A stretch of DNA of 8,558 nucleotides from Prolixibacteraceae bacterium (GCA_009782655.1 WRIQ01000037.1:1-8558), one strand, 5' to 3'. Shown: positions 1-7,543, counted from the first letter of the stretch. Numbers and translations are program-made. Notes: generated by a model from the letters alone, not told the origin.

Positions 1-1055
1 TAAGATACCACGATCTCCAGACGACCAACCTGACAGAAGAAATATGCAGCAACGCATTCTACGAATTTTTTGGAGAACAACTGACAACCGCGGGAACCTA
101 TCAGAAAGTAACACCCTCGTTGCTCACAGGCTGCGACAGCACTGTCAACCTGACGTTAACCGTCAAACAGGTTCCGGCGTTGACCATTTCCAGCGATAAA
201 AAATCGATTTGTATGGGCGGACAGGCTGTGTTGACCGCTACGGCCGGACACAGCAGTTACAATTGGGGCGGAGGAGCTTCCGCCTCGAACACGTTGACTG
301 TTACGCCTTCGCAAACAACAACTTATACGGTTGTGACCCAAAATACCAACGGTTGTTCGGCCACGGCGTCGATAACCATTGAGGTGGGCGAAACATTGAC
401 TTCCACCGAAACGCTCAACATCTGCCAAGGCGATGTAATTGATGTATTTGGGCAATCGGTGAGCGTTGCAGGCAGCCATCAGAAAACGTTTGTAAGCATC
501 GGCGGCTGCGACAGCATTGCCACGGTCGTTGTGGCTGTGAATCCGCTTCCCGGCACTTTCGACGTGCAAGGGTCGGGGCAGTACAACACGGAGAGCGAAA
601 CGGGATTGCCGGTGTCGCTGTCGTCAAGCGAAGTGGGAATCACCTATAACCTCATCAAAGACGGAAATATCGTTAATACGCTTGCAGGTACCGGTTCGAG
701 GCTCGATTTCGGAGCGTATCCCGAAGGCATCTATACGGTGGAAGCCAAAACTGCCGCAGGATGTGCGAAAATAATGAATGGCTCGGCGGTTATTTCTCTC
801 GTCACAAGTGTGGGGAATATTGTCGATGGCGGTATCGTTGTGAAAGTTTACCCCAATCCTGTTGAAGACAGGGTTTTCGTTGATGTTCAGGGGAACTGCG
901 ACATCAGAATTCTTAGTAGCACGGGACAGGTCATCATTACAAAGAGTAATTTTACAAGCGGTTATATCGATTTGAGCAATTACCCCAAGGGAATCTATTT
1001 TATTGAGGTGGTTGTTGACGGAAAGAAAATTATTGAGAAAGTATTGAAACAATAG
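1..1055 (+). CDS. T9SS type A sorting domain protein with Ig-like and GCDS repeats (5' partial)
   Basis: The reading frame is open from the window edge (first full codon at 3), so the true start lies upstream; the TTG at 120 is an internal leucine, not a start. 350 residues are visible. Two repeats of the IC...FG...G...GCDS type occur, with Cys15/Cys44 and Cys141/Cys169, 28-29 residues apart, probably forming disulfides. Between them (about 57-128) lies an Ig/PKD-like module with SYNW and TTTYTV strands and a Cys pair. A further beta-sandwich-like module spans about 184-267. Residues 282-350 are a T9SS type A C-terminal domain: VYPNP, then STGQ, then a PKGIYFIEV strand and a basic C-terminus (KKIIEKVLKQ). 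In characterised T9SS bacteria this domain directs export across the outer membrane and is then cleaved, often with attachment to surface glycolipid. The protein is therefore probably large and cell-surface or secreted. No catalytic domain is visible here, so adhesin, structural or enzyme roles remain open; a catalytic part may lie upstream. Confidence 0.9.
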   Translation, partial: RYHDLQTTNLTEEICSNAFYEFFGEQLTTAGTYQKVTPSLLTGCDSTVNLTLTVKQVPALTISSDKKSICMGGQAVLTATAGHSSYNWGGGASASNTLTVTPSQTTTYTVVTQNTNGCSATASITIEVGETLTSTETLNICQGDVIDVFGQSVSVAGSHQKTFVSIGGCDSIATVVVAVNPLPGTFDVQGSGQYNTESETGLPVSLSSSEVGITYNLIKDGNIVNTLAGTGSRLDFGAYPEGIYTVEAKTAAGCAKIMNGSAVISLVTSVGNIVDGGIVVKVYPNPVEDRVFVDVQGNCDIRILSSTGQVIITKSNFTSGYIDLSNYPKGIYFIEVVVDGKKIIEKVLKQ

Positions 1056-1078
1056 CTCAAATTTTTCGGATAAATTAG

Positions 1079-1111
1079 AAAAAAGCCTGCTAATTTTAGC
1101 AGGCTCTTTTT
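1079..1111. terminator. Bidirectional intrinsic terminator between convergent genes
   Basis: AGCCTGCTAA (1084-1093) pairs with TTAGCAGGCT (1096-1105); the inner A-T pairs probably open to leave a loop of about six bases. On the + strand the stem is followed by CTTTTT (1106-1111) and more T-rich sequence. On the - strand it is followed by six T residues (A1079-A1084 on the + strand). It lies 23 bases after the T9SS gene stop and 29 bases past the pgk stop, so it can serve both. Confidence 0.85.
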
Positions 1112-1134
1112 ATCATTTTTTTTCTGTTTAAGAA

Positions 1135-2325
1135 TTAATCGTGTACTGCGGCGATTCCCGGGAGTGTTTTGCCTTCGAGATATTCCAACAGGGCGCCTCC
1201 TGCGGTTGAAATGTAGGAAACGCCGTCTGCGAATCCGAATTTGTTGACGCAAGCCACCGAATCACCGCCGCCCACCAATGAGAAAGAGCCTTTGGCGGTA
1301 GCTTCAACAATGGCTTCGCCTACTGCTATGGAGCCTGCGGCAAACTTGTCCATTTCGAAAACACCCACTGGGCCGTTCCACAAAATGGTTCCCGATTTGG
1401 CAATCACCTCTTTGAAGATATTAATGCTTTTCGGGCCGGCGTCCAAACCCATCCATCCGTCGGGAATATTGTCGGCATCTACGATTTGTGCCTTGGCGTT
1501 TTCGGAAAAAGCGTCGGCGGCGACCACATCAATGGCCATGTAAATTTTCACGCCTTTGCGCGACGCCATTTTTTCAATGTCTTGGGCGGTCTGTAGGAAG
1601 TCGTCTTCGCAAAGCGAATTTCCCACCATGCCGCCGTTGGCCTTGATAAAAGTAAAAGTCATACCGCCGCCAAGAATCAGGTTGTCGACCTTGTCGAGGA
1701 GATTTTCGATGATGGTAATTTTTGTGGACACTTTGGCGCCTCCCATGATGGCTGTCAGCGGACGCTGCGGATTTTTCATTACTTTGTCGAGGCTTTCCAG
1801 TTCGCTTTCAATCAGGTAACCGAACATCTTGTCGTTTGGGAAAAATTGGGCGATCACGGCAGTGGAAGCGTGTGGGCGATGCGCCGTCCCGAAAGCGTCG
1901 TTTATCCAGCAGTCGCCGTTTTCGGCCAATTGGCGGGCAAATTCCACATCGCCTTTTTCTTCGCCCTTGTGGAAACGCAGGTTTTCGAGCAGCAGCACCT
2001 CGCCGGGTTGTAGCGCGGCGGCCATGGCTTTCACTTCCTCGCCTATGCAGTCGGGAGCCAGCTTCACCGCTTTGCCCAACAACTTGCTGAAAGGTTCAAC
2101 CAAATGTTTCATCGAAAATTTGTCTTCCGATCCGTTTTTTGGGCGCCCGAAATGCGACATGATAATTGCCGCGCCGCCACTCTCAATCACTTTTGCAATG
2201 GTGGGAATGGCGGCCCTGATGCGGGTATCGTCCGTAACTTCAAACTTGTCGTTGAGCGGAACATTAAAATCAACGCGGATAAGCGCTTTTTTTTCTTTAA
2301 AATCATATGTGTCGATTGTTTGCAT
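1135..2325 (-). CDS. pgk: Phosphoglycerate kinase
   Basis: This cytosolic glycolytic enzyme transfers the acyl phosphate of 1,3-bisphosphoglycerate to ADP, giving 3-phosphoglycerate and ATP, and runs in reverse in gluconeogenesis. The 396-residue product is full length for the bacterial family. The N-terminal signature RVDFNVP is at residues 17-23, with substrate-contacting Arg17, Asp19 and Asn21. SHFGRP at 57-62 gives His58 and Arg61; further basic-patch residues are Arg117 in [10 protein letters not shown] and Arg150 in [10 protein letters not shown]. The C-terminal nucleotide domain shows GGAKVSTK (195-202), GGGMTF (219-224), WNGPVGVFE (316-324) and GGGDS (352-356), followed by the hinge and C-terminal motif [13 protein letters not shown] (373-385). 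All key residues are present. The start is the ATG at 2325; there is no good Shine-Dalgarno, only A/T-rich leader. A -7-like box lies 39 bases upstream. The gene appears monocistronic: divergent from holB and convergent with the T9SS gene. Confidence 0.98.
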   Translation of the reverse strand: MQTIDTYDFKEKKALIRVDFNVPLNDKFEVTDDTRIRAAIPTIAKVIESGGAAIIMSHFGRPKNGSEDKFSMKHLVEPFSKLLGKAVKLAPDCIGEEVKAMAAALQPGEVLLLENLRFHKGEEKGDVEFARQLAENGDCWINDAFGTAHRPHASTAVIAQFFPNDKMFGYLIESELESLDKVMKNPQRPLTAIMGGAKVSTKITIIENLLDKVDNLILGGGMTFTFIKANGGMVGNSLCEDDFLQTAQDIEKMASRKGVKIYMAIDVVAADAFSENAKAQIVDADNIPDGWMGLDAGPKSINIFKEVIAKSGTILWNGPVGVFEMDKFAAGSIAVGEAIVEATAKGSFSLVGGGDSVACVNKFGFADGVSYISTAGGALLEYLEGKTLPGIAAVHD

Positions 2326-2363
2326 GATACTGAAATTTTAATTCGTAAATTCAACTTTAATTT

Positions 2364-2371
2364 CAAAGATA
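2364..2371 (-). promoter_or_regulatory. Putative -7 promoter box for pgk
   Basis: On the - strand the bases read TATCTTTG, a full match to the Bacteroidota TAnnTTTG -7 element. The distance to the pgk ATG gives a leader of about 30 bases. At a 19-base spacer the -33 position reads AAAA, so no TTTG element supports it; the call rests on the -7 box and its position. Confidence 0.45.
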
Positions 2372-2651
2372 ACCATTATCGGCGAAAGATTTTTTATGCT
2401 GTACCGGTTGAAAATGAATTTAATGTTCATATAATCTGGATGGGAAACGGCGCTTGTGCTTTCAACACAACCAAATGAACGCAGGCGAACTGTCATCCCG
2501 AAGATGTTGTATTCTTTGTTGTGATTGCCATAAAATTACGTAATCATTCCCTTGTCAGGATAATGAAAAAATAGATGTGATGTATTTTAAATCCAAAGGA
2601 ATTGATGATGGCATGATCGTAATTTCAACTAACAAATGGAACTTCAGATAG

Positions 2652-2690
2652 AGAGAAATTTCGTCATCGGGTGCTTCCGTGAAATTCTCT
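2652..2690. repeat. Imperfect inverted repeat upstream of holB
   Basis: AGAGAAATTTC (2652-2662) pairs with GAAATTCTCT (2681-2690) with a single bulged A, leaving an 18-base loop region. T2690-T2693 follow on the + strand, a T-run that is too short for a convincing terminator. It lies about 50 bases upstream of the holB -7 box, where a protein-binding site or the remnant of a small RNA is possible. Function is unknown. Confidence 0.35.
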
Positions 2691-2716
2691 TTTCCCCAAG
2701 AATCCGCCTCTCCAAA

Positions 2717-2747
2717 TTTCATTTTCCCGTTTTTTCGCATAACTTTG
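2717..2747 (+). promoter_or_regulatory. Putative Bacteroidota-type promoter for holB-M28 unit
   Basis: TAACTTTG at 2740-2747 matches the TAnnTTTG -7 consensus in full. TTTC at 2717-2720 is a 3-of-4 match to the -33 TTTG element, with a 19-base spacer. The site lies 38 bases before the ATG at 2786 and inside the longer open frame that begins at 2636, so it also supports the shorter holB start. Confidence 0.6.
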
Positions 2748-2785
2748 GACTTTTTGAAATTTTCAACAGAGAGATAGGTAAGCGT

Positions 2786-3922
2786 ATGTTTTTCAGAGAT
2801 ATTATCGGACAGGACAAGGTAAAGGAACGGTTAATCAAATCGGTTCAGGAGGAACGCATCAGCCATGCGCAGTTGCTTTCGGGCCCGGCGGGAAGCGGCA
2901 AACTGGCGCTGGCGCTGGCCTATGCCCAATACATTTCGTGCCGCAACCGCACTGTTGCCGATAGTTGCGGCGAATGTCCTTCATGTAAAAAATACGCCGC
3001 CCTTTCGCATCCCGATCTGCATTTTGTGTTTCCCATTTTCAAAAAAGGCTCGTCGCCCTCGTATTGCGATGATTTTCTGAAGCCGTGGCGCGAGATGCTC
3101 CAAAAGTCGGGCTATTTTTCGCTGGCGCAATGGCAGGAACACATCAATTCGGAAAATTCGCAACTGGTAATTTACAGCCATGAAAGCGAGTCGATAATCC
3201 GGAAGCTAAACCTGAAATCGTTCGAAGCCGAATATAAAACCATGATAATTTGGTTGCCGGAGCGTATGAACGCCGAGTGCGCCAATAAGCTCCTGAAAAT
3301 GATTGAGGAGCCGCCGTCGAAAACACTGTTTTTGTTGGTCACAGAAAAGGAAGCCGATATTATTCCAACCATACGTTCGCGTACTCAAATTATAAAAGTA
3401 CCGAAAATCGCCGACAACGACCTGCAGGATTTCCTGCAAAAAAACAGCGATTACGACCCCGAAACCATTGCCGAGATGGTGCATTATGCCAATGGAGATT
3501 ACCTGAGAGCAGTTGGCTACATAGAAACTCCGGAAGACAAGCAATACTTTTTCACGCTTTTTCAGCAGCTCATGCGTACAGCTTATATCGCCGTGAAAAA
3601 GACCAGCGAAATAGGGCAGGTGATGGAAATCGCCGACGAACTTGCCTCCTTGGGAAGGGAACGTCAGAAGGAGTTTTTCCGGTATGCCATGCACCTGACA
3701 CGCGAATTTTTTGTGATGAACCTGCAAAATCCGTCGCTGGTCTATCTTAGCCGCGAGGAAAAAGAATGGGGAGAAAAATTTGCACGTTTCATCAACGAGC
3801 GCAATGTGATTCCTCTGAACAACCTTTTAGAAAAAGGCCACTTACACATTTCGCGGAACGGGAATGCCAAAATTATTTTTCTGGATACCGCTCTGTCGAT
3901 AATCCGTTTGATTCGAAAATAA
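2786..3922 (+). CDS. holB: DNA polymerase III subunit delta' (clamp-loader ATPase-like)
   Basis: The product is a cytosolic part of the replicative clamp loader, which opens the beta sliding clamp and loads it on primed DNA. From ATG 2786 it has 378 residues, typical for Bacteroidota delta'. It opens with FFRDIIGQ, the usual beginning of this family. A P-loop-like GPAGSGKL is at 33-40, with Leu where active ATPases have Thr or Ser. A four-cysteine zinc module follows (Cys52, Cys61, Cys64, Cys67). The Walker B position reads IIWLPERMN (154-162), without an acidic DEAD-type motif. NKLLKMIEEPP (167-177) and the sensor-1/SRC-like IRSRTQ (196-201) are in the expected order. The pattern fits a non-hydrolysing delta' rather than the DnaX motor subunit. 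The frame extends to 2636, but that start would add a 50-residue tail foreign to the family and would include the promoter. A weak AGG lies about 7 bases before ATG 2786. The M28 peptidase gene follows one base after the stop. Confidence 0.92.
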   Translation: MFFRDIIGQDKVKERLIKSVQEERISHAQLLSGPAGSGKLALALAYAQYISCRNRTVADSCGECPSCKKYAALSHPDLHFVFPIFKKGSSPSYCDDFLKPWREMLQKSGYFSLAQWQEHINSENSQLVIYSHESESIIRKLNLKSFEAEYKTMIIWLPERMNAECANKLLKMIEEPPSKTLFLLVTEKEADIIPTIRSRTQIIKVPKIADNDLQDFLQKNSDYDPETIAEMVHYANGDYLRAVGYIETPEDKQYFFTLFQQLMRTAYIAVKKTSEIGQVMEIADELASLGRERQKEFFRYAMHLTREFFVMNLQNPSLVYLSREEKEWGEKFARFINERNVIPLNNLLEKGHLHISRNGNAKIIFLDTALSIIRLIRK

Positions 3923-3923
3923 T

Positions 3924-5420
3924 ATGGCGATGAAAAAATCTCTCATTCTTATTTTTTACCTTTTTTTAGCAATCGCCGCGCCGTCGCAGGAGCCGGTTCG
4001 GCAAATTGTCGATTTAGAAGCTTTCCATTTGATTTCGAGCCACGATCTGCTGGATTATGCAGGAGAACTATGCTCCGAAAAATACGGAGGGAGGCTTTCC
4101 GGTTCGCCGGGCTACGAAGCGGCGGCAACATGGGTAGCCTCAAAACTTGAAGAGTGGAACATAAAACCTGCTGTCGCCGGTTCCTATTTCCAATATTTTC
4201 ATAACGCTTATACCGAAGTACTTACGCAGGGAAAGATCGAGTTGGTTACTTCGCCGTTGCGAAATGTTATCGATCTCTTTTTCCCCGACGACTATTATCC
4301 GGGCTCCAATTCGGGCAGCGGCGATGTGGAGGGCGAGGCTGTTTATGTCGGGTTTGGCATTTCGGCGCCAGAGCTGGGATACGACGATTACGCCAACCTT
4401 GATGTGAAAGGCAAAATTGTGCTCATGGAATCGGGAGTTCCCCATTTAGGCAACGACACCATGTTGGCGAGATGGGAGCCATACAGTTACCACCGTTACA
4501 AATTCGAGCGGGCAAGGGAGTTGGGCGCCGCCGGATTATTGTACGTCGGATTGCTTGCCAATCCCAATACTTCCTATTTCGCCGATTTTGTGTACGCCCA
4601 CATCAGCGAAAGCATTGCTGAAAAGCTCTTTGCTGGAACGGGAAGACTGTATGCCAATCAAAAGTTGCAGATTACCAACGCTGTCAGGCCGCAATCTATT
4701 CCTCTGAAACATTCGGTCTCCATTTCGGCGTCGACGCAACATTTTCCCGATACCCAATCGTGCAACGTAATTGGAATTATTGAAGGTTCCGATCCGGCGT
4801 TGAAAAATGAAGCGATCATTTTGGGGGCGCATCTCGATGCGGTAGGAAGCCCCGGCATGTTATTTCCCGGCGCCCTCGACAACGCTTCAGGAGTAGCCGA
4901 TTTGCTGGGGGCGGCTCATGCCTTGTCGCATTCGGCGGTGAAACCCGGGCGGAGCATTATTTTTATCTTTTTCGGCGGCGAGGAATGCGGACTATACGGG
5001 AGTACGCATTTTGTGCAAAATCCTGTTTGGGAAAAAGAGAAAACCGCTTTTATGATGAACCTCGACATGGTGGGCAACGGCGCCGGTTTCACTATTGGCG
5101 GCGGCTCCTCCCATCCGAATATTCTGCGCCATTTCAATACTGCCAACGACCGCTATATACATCGGAGTCTGGGAGCTTCGCAGCTAAGGCAAAATTATGG
5201 GCGCCCACGCACCGATGCCGCTGTGTTCGAAAAAGCAGGCTATTGCACACTGGGATTGTGGACAACAGGACAAGTGAAAAAGATATATTATCACCAGCCT
5301 CTGGACAACCTCGACGGGCTCACTCCCGAGCTTATGGAAGACGCAGCTAAGTTGCTATACATAAGCATATTGGGGGCTTCGCTCGATGAAAATCTAATAC
5401 CCCAAAACAGGGTGGATTAG
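3924..5420 (+). CDS. Secreted M28-family zinc aminopeptidase with PA-like insert
   Basis: This is a predicted di-zinc exopeptidase acting outside the cytoplasm. The N-terminus is a signal peptide: MKK, a hydrophobic run LILIFYLFLAIAA, and a probable cut near APSQ (about residues 20-22). There is no lipobox cysteine and no T9SS tail, so a periplasmic location is likely. About residues 130-250 resemble a protease-associated (PA) insert, with YVGFGI, a YDDYANLDVKGKIVL stretch and a GAAGLLYV strand. The M28 core runs from about 279. Expected metal ligands are His303 (GAHLD), bridging Asp319 (ALDN), Glu354, Asp381 (NLDMVG) and His457 (YYHQPLDN), with Glu353 of GGEECGLYGS as general base; all are present. 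The 498-residue length fits PA-containing M28 enzymes. The start could be ATG 3924 or the in-frame ATG 3930, whose MKK is a more usual signal-peptide opening. It is co-directional with holB with a one-base gap, so probably co-transcribed. Its stop overlaps that of convergent rfbB. The peptide substrate cannot be told from sequence. Confidence 0.92.
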   Translation: MAMKKSLILIFYLFLAIAAPSQEPVRQIVDLEAFHLISSHDLLDYAGELCSEKYGGRLSGSPGYEAAATWVASKLEEWNIKPAVAGSYFQYFHNAYTEVLTQGKIELVTSPLRNVIDLFFPDDYYPGSNSGSGDVEGEAVYVGFGISAPELGYDDYANLDVKGKIVLMESGVPHLGNDTMLARWEPYSYHRYKFERARELGAAGLLYVGLLANPNTSYFADFVYAHISESIAEKLFAGTGRLYANQKLQITNAVRPQSIPLKHSVSISASTQHFPDTQSCNVIGIIEGSDPALKNEAIILGAHLDAVGSPGMLFPGALDNASGVADLLGAAHALSHSAVKPGRSIIFIFFGGEECGLYGSTHFVQNPVWEKEKTAFMMNLDMVGNGAGFTIGGGSSHPNILRHFNTANDRYIHRSLGASQLRQNYGRPRTDAAVFEKAGYCTLGLWTTGQVKKIYYHQPLDNLDGLTPELMEDAAKLLYISILGASLDENLIPQNRVD

Positions 5421-6469
5421 CGGCTTCCGTATTGTTCTTCATAATAATTTTGATAACCGCCGCTGGTTACGTTTTTCAGCCAAGTTTCGTTGGAGAGGTA
5501 CCAGTCGATGGTTTTTTCGAGTCCTTCTTCGAAACAAAGGCTGGGTTGCCAGCCCAATTCGCGTTGCAGTTTCGACGAGTCAATGGCATAGCGCAAATCG
5601 TGTCCGGCGCGGTCGGTAACGAAAGTTATAAGCTGCTCCGAAGTTCCCTTTTGGCGTCCCAGTTTCCAGTCCATGATGCGGCACATCAGCCTGATGAGGT
5701 CTATATTCTTCCATTCGTTGTTGCCGCCGATGTTGTAGGTTTCGCCGTTTTTTCCATTGTGAAAAATCGCGTCGATGGCACGGGCGTGATCTTTTACCCA
5801 AAGCCAGTCGCGCACATTTTCGCCTTTACCATAAACGGGAAGCGGTTTGTTATTTTTTATATTGTTGATAAACAGCGGAATCAACTTTTCGGGAAACTGA
5901 TAGGAACCGTAATTATTGGAACAGTTCGACAACACCACAGGAAGTCCGAATGTGTCGCGATAGGCCCTCACAAAATGGTCGGAAGCGGCCTTCGATGCTG
6001 AATAGGGACTGTGTGGCTCGTAGCGTGTTTCCTCGGTGAACATACCGGAGTCGGTGAGCGATCCATAAACTTCGTCGGTAGACACATGGTAGAAACGTTT
6101 TCCCAAATAATCGGTTTTCCACAGATGGCGTGCCGCATTCAGCAAGTTTACCGTTCCGATGACGTTGGTGTAAACAAACTCCAACGGATTGACAATGGAA
6201 CGGTCGACATGCGACTCGGCGGCAAGGTGAACTACGCCGTCGAAATTATATCGTGCAAACAGTTGCTGTATAAAATCCGCGTCCACAATATCGCCTCTAA
6301 CGAAAGTGTAATTAGGCTCATTCTCAATGTTTCTCAGGTTTTCGAGATTTCCCGCATAGGTGAGTTTGTCGAGATTAACAATGTGGTAATCAGGATATTT
6401 GTTAACAAATAGACGCACCAAGTGCGAACCAATGAAGCCTGCGCCTCCTGTAATAAGTAGTGTTTTCAT
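5417..6469 (-). CDS. rfbB: dTDP-glucose 4,6-dehydratase
   Basis: This cytosolic extended-SDR enzyme converts dTDP-glucose to dTDP-4-keto-6-deoxyglucose, the branch point to dTDP-L-rhamnose and other deoxysugars of surface polysaccharides. It has 350 residues, the family's usual length. The NAD-binding GGAGFIGS is at 8-15 and DKLTYAGN (34-41), characteristic of RmlB, follows the second strand. HLAAESHVDRS (81-91) is the family signature. Active-site residues are Thr131-Asp132-Glu133 (STDEVYG) and the Tyr156/Lys160 pair in YSASK; the Asp-Glu pair separates dehydratases from epimerases. Substrate-binding segments NNYGSYQFPEKLIP (185-198) and VRDWLWVKDH (219-228) are intact. The ATG start shares its A with the galE stop (TAATG), suggesting coupled translation. 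rfbA, rfbC and rfbD are not in the window, so the final sugar cannot be named. The 3' end overlaps the convergent M28 stop. Confidence 0.97.
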   Translation of the reverse strand: MKTLLITGGAGFIGSHLVRLFVNKYPDYHIVNLDKLTYAGNLENLRNIENEPNYTFVRGDIVDADFIQQLFARYNFDGVVHLAAESHVDRSIVNPLEFVYTNVIGTVNLLNAARHLWKTDYLGKRFYHVSTDEVYGSLTDSGMFTEETRYEPHSPYSASKAASDHFVRAYRDTFGLPVVLSNCSNNYGSYQFPEKLIPLFINNIKNNKPLPVYGKGENVRDWLWVKDHARAIDAIFHNGKNGETYNIGGNNEWKNIDLIRLMCRIMDWKLGRQKGTSEQLITFVTDRAGHDLRYAIDSSKLQRELGWQPSLCFEEGLEKTIDWYLSNETWLKNVTSGGYQNYYEEQYGSR

Positions 6470-7497
6470 TATTTAATTCCACGTATATATTTTTCCCAAT
6501 TCCATGCTGAGAGCAGTGTCTCTTCCAGCCCTTTTTCGGCTTTCCAGCCCAATTCTTCGTTGGCATACATGGTATCGGCCCATATTTTTTCGATGTCGCC
6601 GGAACGTCGGGCTGCGATTTTATAGTTCACGGCAATGCCGGTAGCGCGTTGGAAAGCGTGTACCAACTCGAGCACCGAAACTCCCTTTCCGGTTCCGAGA
6701 TTGAAAATTTCGTAGGGTGCTTTGTTCTTTTTTTCAAGCAAACGATTGATTGCCACCACGTGCGCTCTGGCCAAATCCACCACGTTGATATAGTCGCGGA
6801 TGGCTGTCCCGTCGGGCGTATTGTAGTCGTTGCCGAAGATGCTGAGCTGTTTGCGTATTCCGGCGGCTGATTGCGTTACGAAAGGCACCAGATTACCGGG
6901 GACGCCGTGCGGAAGTTCGCCAATCAACGCAGAAGAGTGTGCGCCCACAGGATTGAAATAGCGCAACGCAATGCCACAAATCGAAGCGTCGGATTTGATG
7001 GCGTCTGAGATGATGTCTTCACAAATTCGTTTTGTATTTCCGTATGGCGATTCGGCATCGCAGCGCGGCGTTTTTTCCGTCACGGGAAGGGTTTCTGGCT
7101 GGCCGTAAACGGTACACGACGACGAAAATACGATGCTTGCGACTTTGTATTTTTTCTGACATTCGAGCAAATTCATCAGCGAAACAAGGTTGTTGCGGTA
7201 ATACAACAACGGCTTTTCGACCGATTCACCCACCGCTTTGGAAGCTGCAAAATGAATGACAGCTTCCACATCGGGATGGCGACTGAAAAAATCATCGGTC
7301 TTGTCAAGGTCGGTGAGGTTAAACTGCTCAAACGCCGGACGTATTCCTGTTATTTTTTCAATATTTTCGAGGGTTGACACTTCCGAATTGGAAAGGTCGT
7401 CGATGATGACGGCTTTGTAACCGGCCTGCTGAAGCTCAACAACGGTGTGTGAACCGATGTAGCCCGTGCCACCGGTTACCAGAATTTTCTTTGACAT
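6469..7497 (-). CDS. galE: UDP-glucose 4-epimerase
   Basis: The enzyme interconverts UDP-glucose and UDP-galactose in the cytosol (some homologues also act on the N-acetyl sugars), for galactose use and for supplying glycan precursors. From ATG 7497 the product is 342 residues, matching the family. GGTGYIGSH (9-17) is the NAD-binding loop; HFAASKAVGESV follows at about 82-93. The catalytic set is Ser127 in SSSCTVYG with Tyr152 and Lys156 (YGNTK). LRYFNPVGAH (178-187) and the GTAIRDYINVVDLA segment (about 230-243) are conserved in GalE. The frame extends upstream to a TTG at 7542, but that codon coincides with the -33 element of a promoter-like site and would add 15 residues before the usual MSKKILVTGG opening. 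It follows the beta-helix gene by 41 bases and overlaps rfbB by one base. Confidence 0.96.
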   Translation of the reverse strand: MSKKILVTGGTGYIGSHTVVELQQAGYKAVIIDDLSNSEVSTLENIEKITGIRPAFEQFNLTDLDKTDDFFSRHPDVEAVIHFAASKAVGESVEKPLLYYRNNLVSLMNLLECQKKYKVASIVFSSSCTVYGQPETLPVTEKTPRCDAESPYGNTKRICEDIISDAIKSDASICGIALRYFNPVGAHSSALIGELPHGVPGNLVPFVTQSAAGIRKQLSIFGNDYNTPDGTAIRDYINVVDLARAHVVAINRLLEKKNKAPYEIFNLGTGKGVSVLELVHAFQRATGIAVNYKIAARRSGDIEKIWADTMYANEELGWKAEKGLEETLLSAWNWEKYIRGIK

Positions 7498-7512
7498 AAT
7501 CGTTTTTTTATG

Positions 7513-7543
7513 CAAAACTAATAATTTACGCCGATAATTCAAT
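7513..7543 (-). promoter_or_regulatory. Putative promoter for galE-rfbB
   Basis: On the - strand TAGTTTTG (7520-7513) fits the TAnnTTTG -7 consensus, and ATTG (7543-7540) is a 3-of-4 match to the -33 TTTG, with a 19-base spacer. The -33 part overlaps the stop codon of the beta-helix gene. The predicted transcript start would leave a leader of only about 10 bases before ATG 7497, which is short. galE may also be read from a promoter upstream of the beta-helix gene. Confidence 0.5.

Larger units (their letters stand above)
2326..2785. other. Divergent intergenic region between pgk and holB
   Basis: This 460-base stretch holds the promoter-like sites of both flanking genes at its two ends and one imperfect hairpin near 2652-2690. 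The middle (about 2380-2640) is A/T-rich. It shows a 10-bp perfect palindrome ATTACGTAAT at 2535-2544, an ACCGGT palindrome at 2403-2408, and only very short open frames. I see no tRNA, no recognisable riboswitch and no convincing small gene. The frame of holB stays open back to 2636, but the promoter evidence argues that this extension is untranslated. Confidence 0.6.

Noticed and set aside
1241..2341. Several open frames of 84-170 codons on the + strand opposite pgk
   Set aside because: They lie antisense to a fully conserved pgk and show no family features; they are shadows of its codon pattern.
2475..2543. 22-codon open frame on the + strand with five cysteines (core RCCILCCDCH)
   Set aside because: No promoter-like box or ribosome site precedes it and the frame is very short; chance is the simplest explanation, though conservation in relatives would reopen it.
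2555..2740. 61-codon frame on the - strand in the pgk-holB intergenic region
   Set aside because: No recognisable motif, no promoter-like box seen before it, and it overlaps the holB promoter and hairpin.
5454..5469. TAACC / GGTTA inverted repeat just past the M28 stop
   Set aside because: The stem is only five pairs with no T-run, inside rfbB coding sequence; too weak to be a terminator.
5539..5554. GGCTGG / CCAGCC hairpin that might terminate the M28 transcript
   Set aside because: It has no following T-run on the + strand and lies in the conserved LGWQP-coding segment of rfbB, which explains the bases.
7498..7542. Longer galE starting at TTG 7542
   Set aside because: It adds 15 residues not seen in the family, uses a rare start codon inside the predicted promoter, and overlaps the previous gene's stop.
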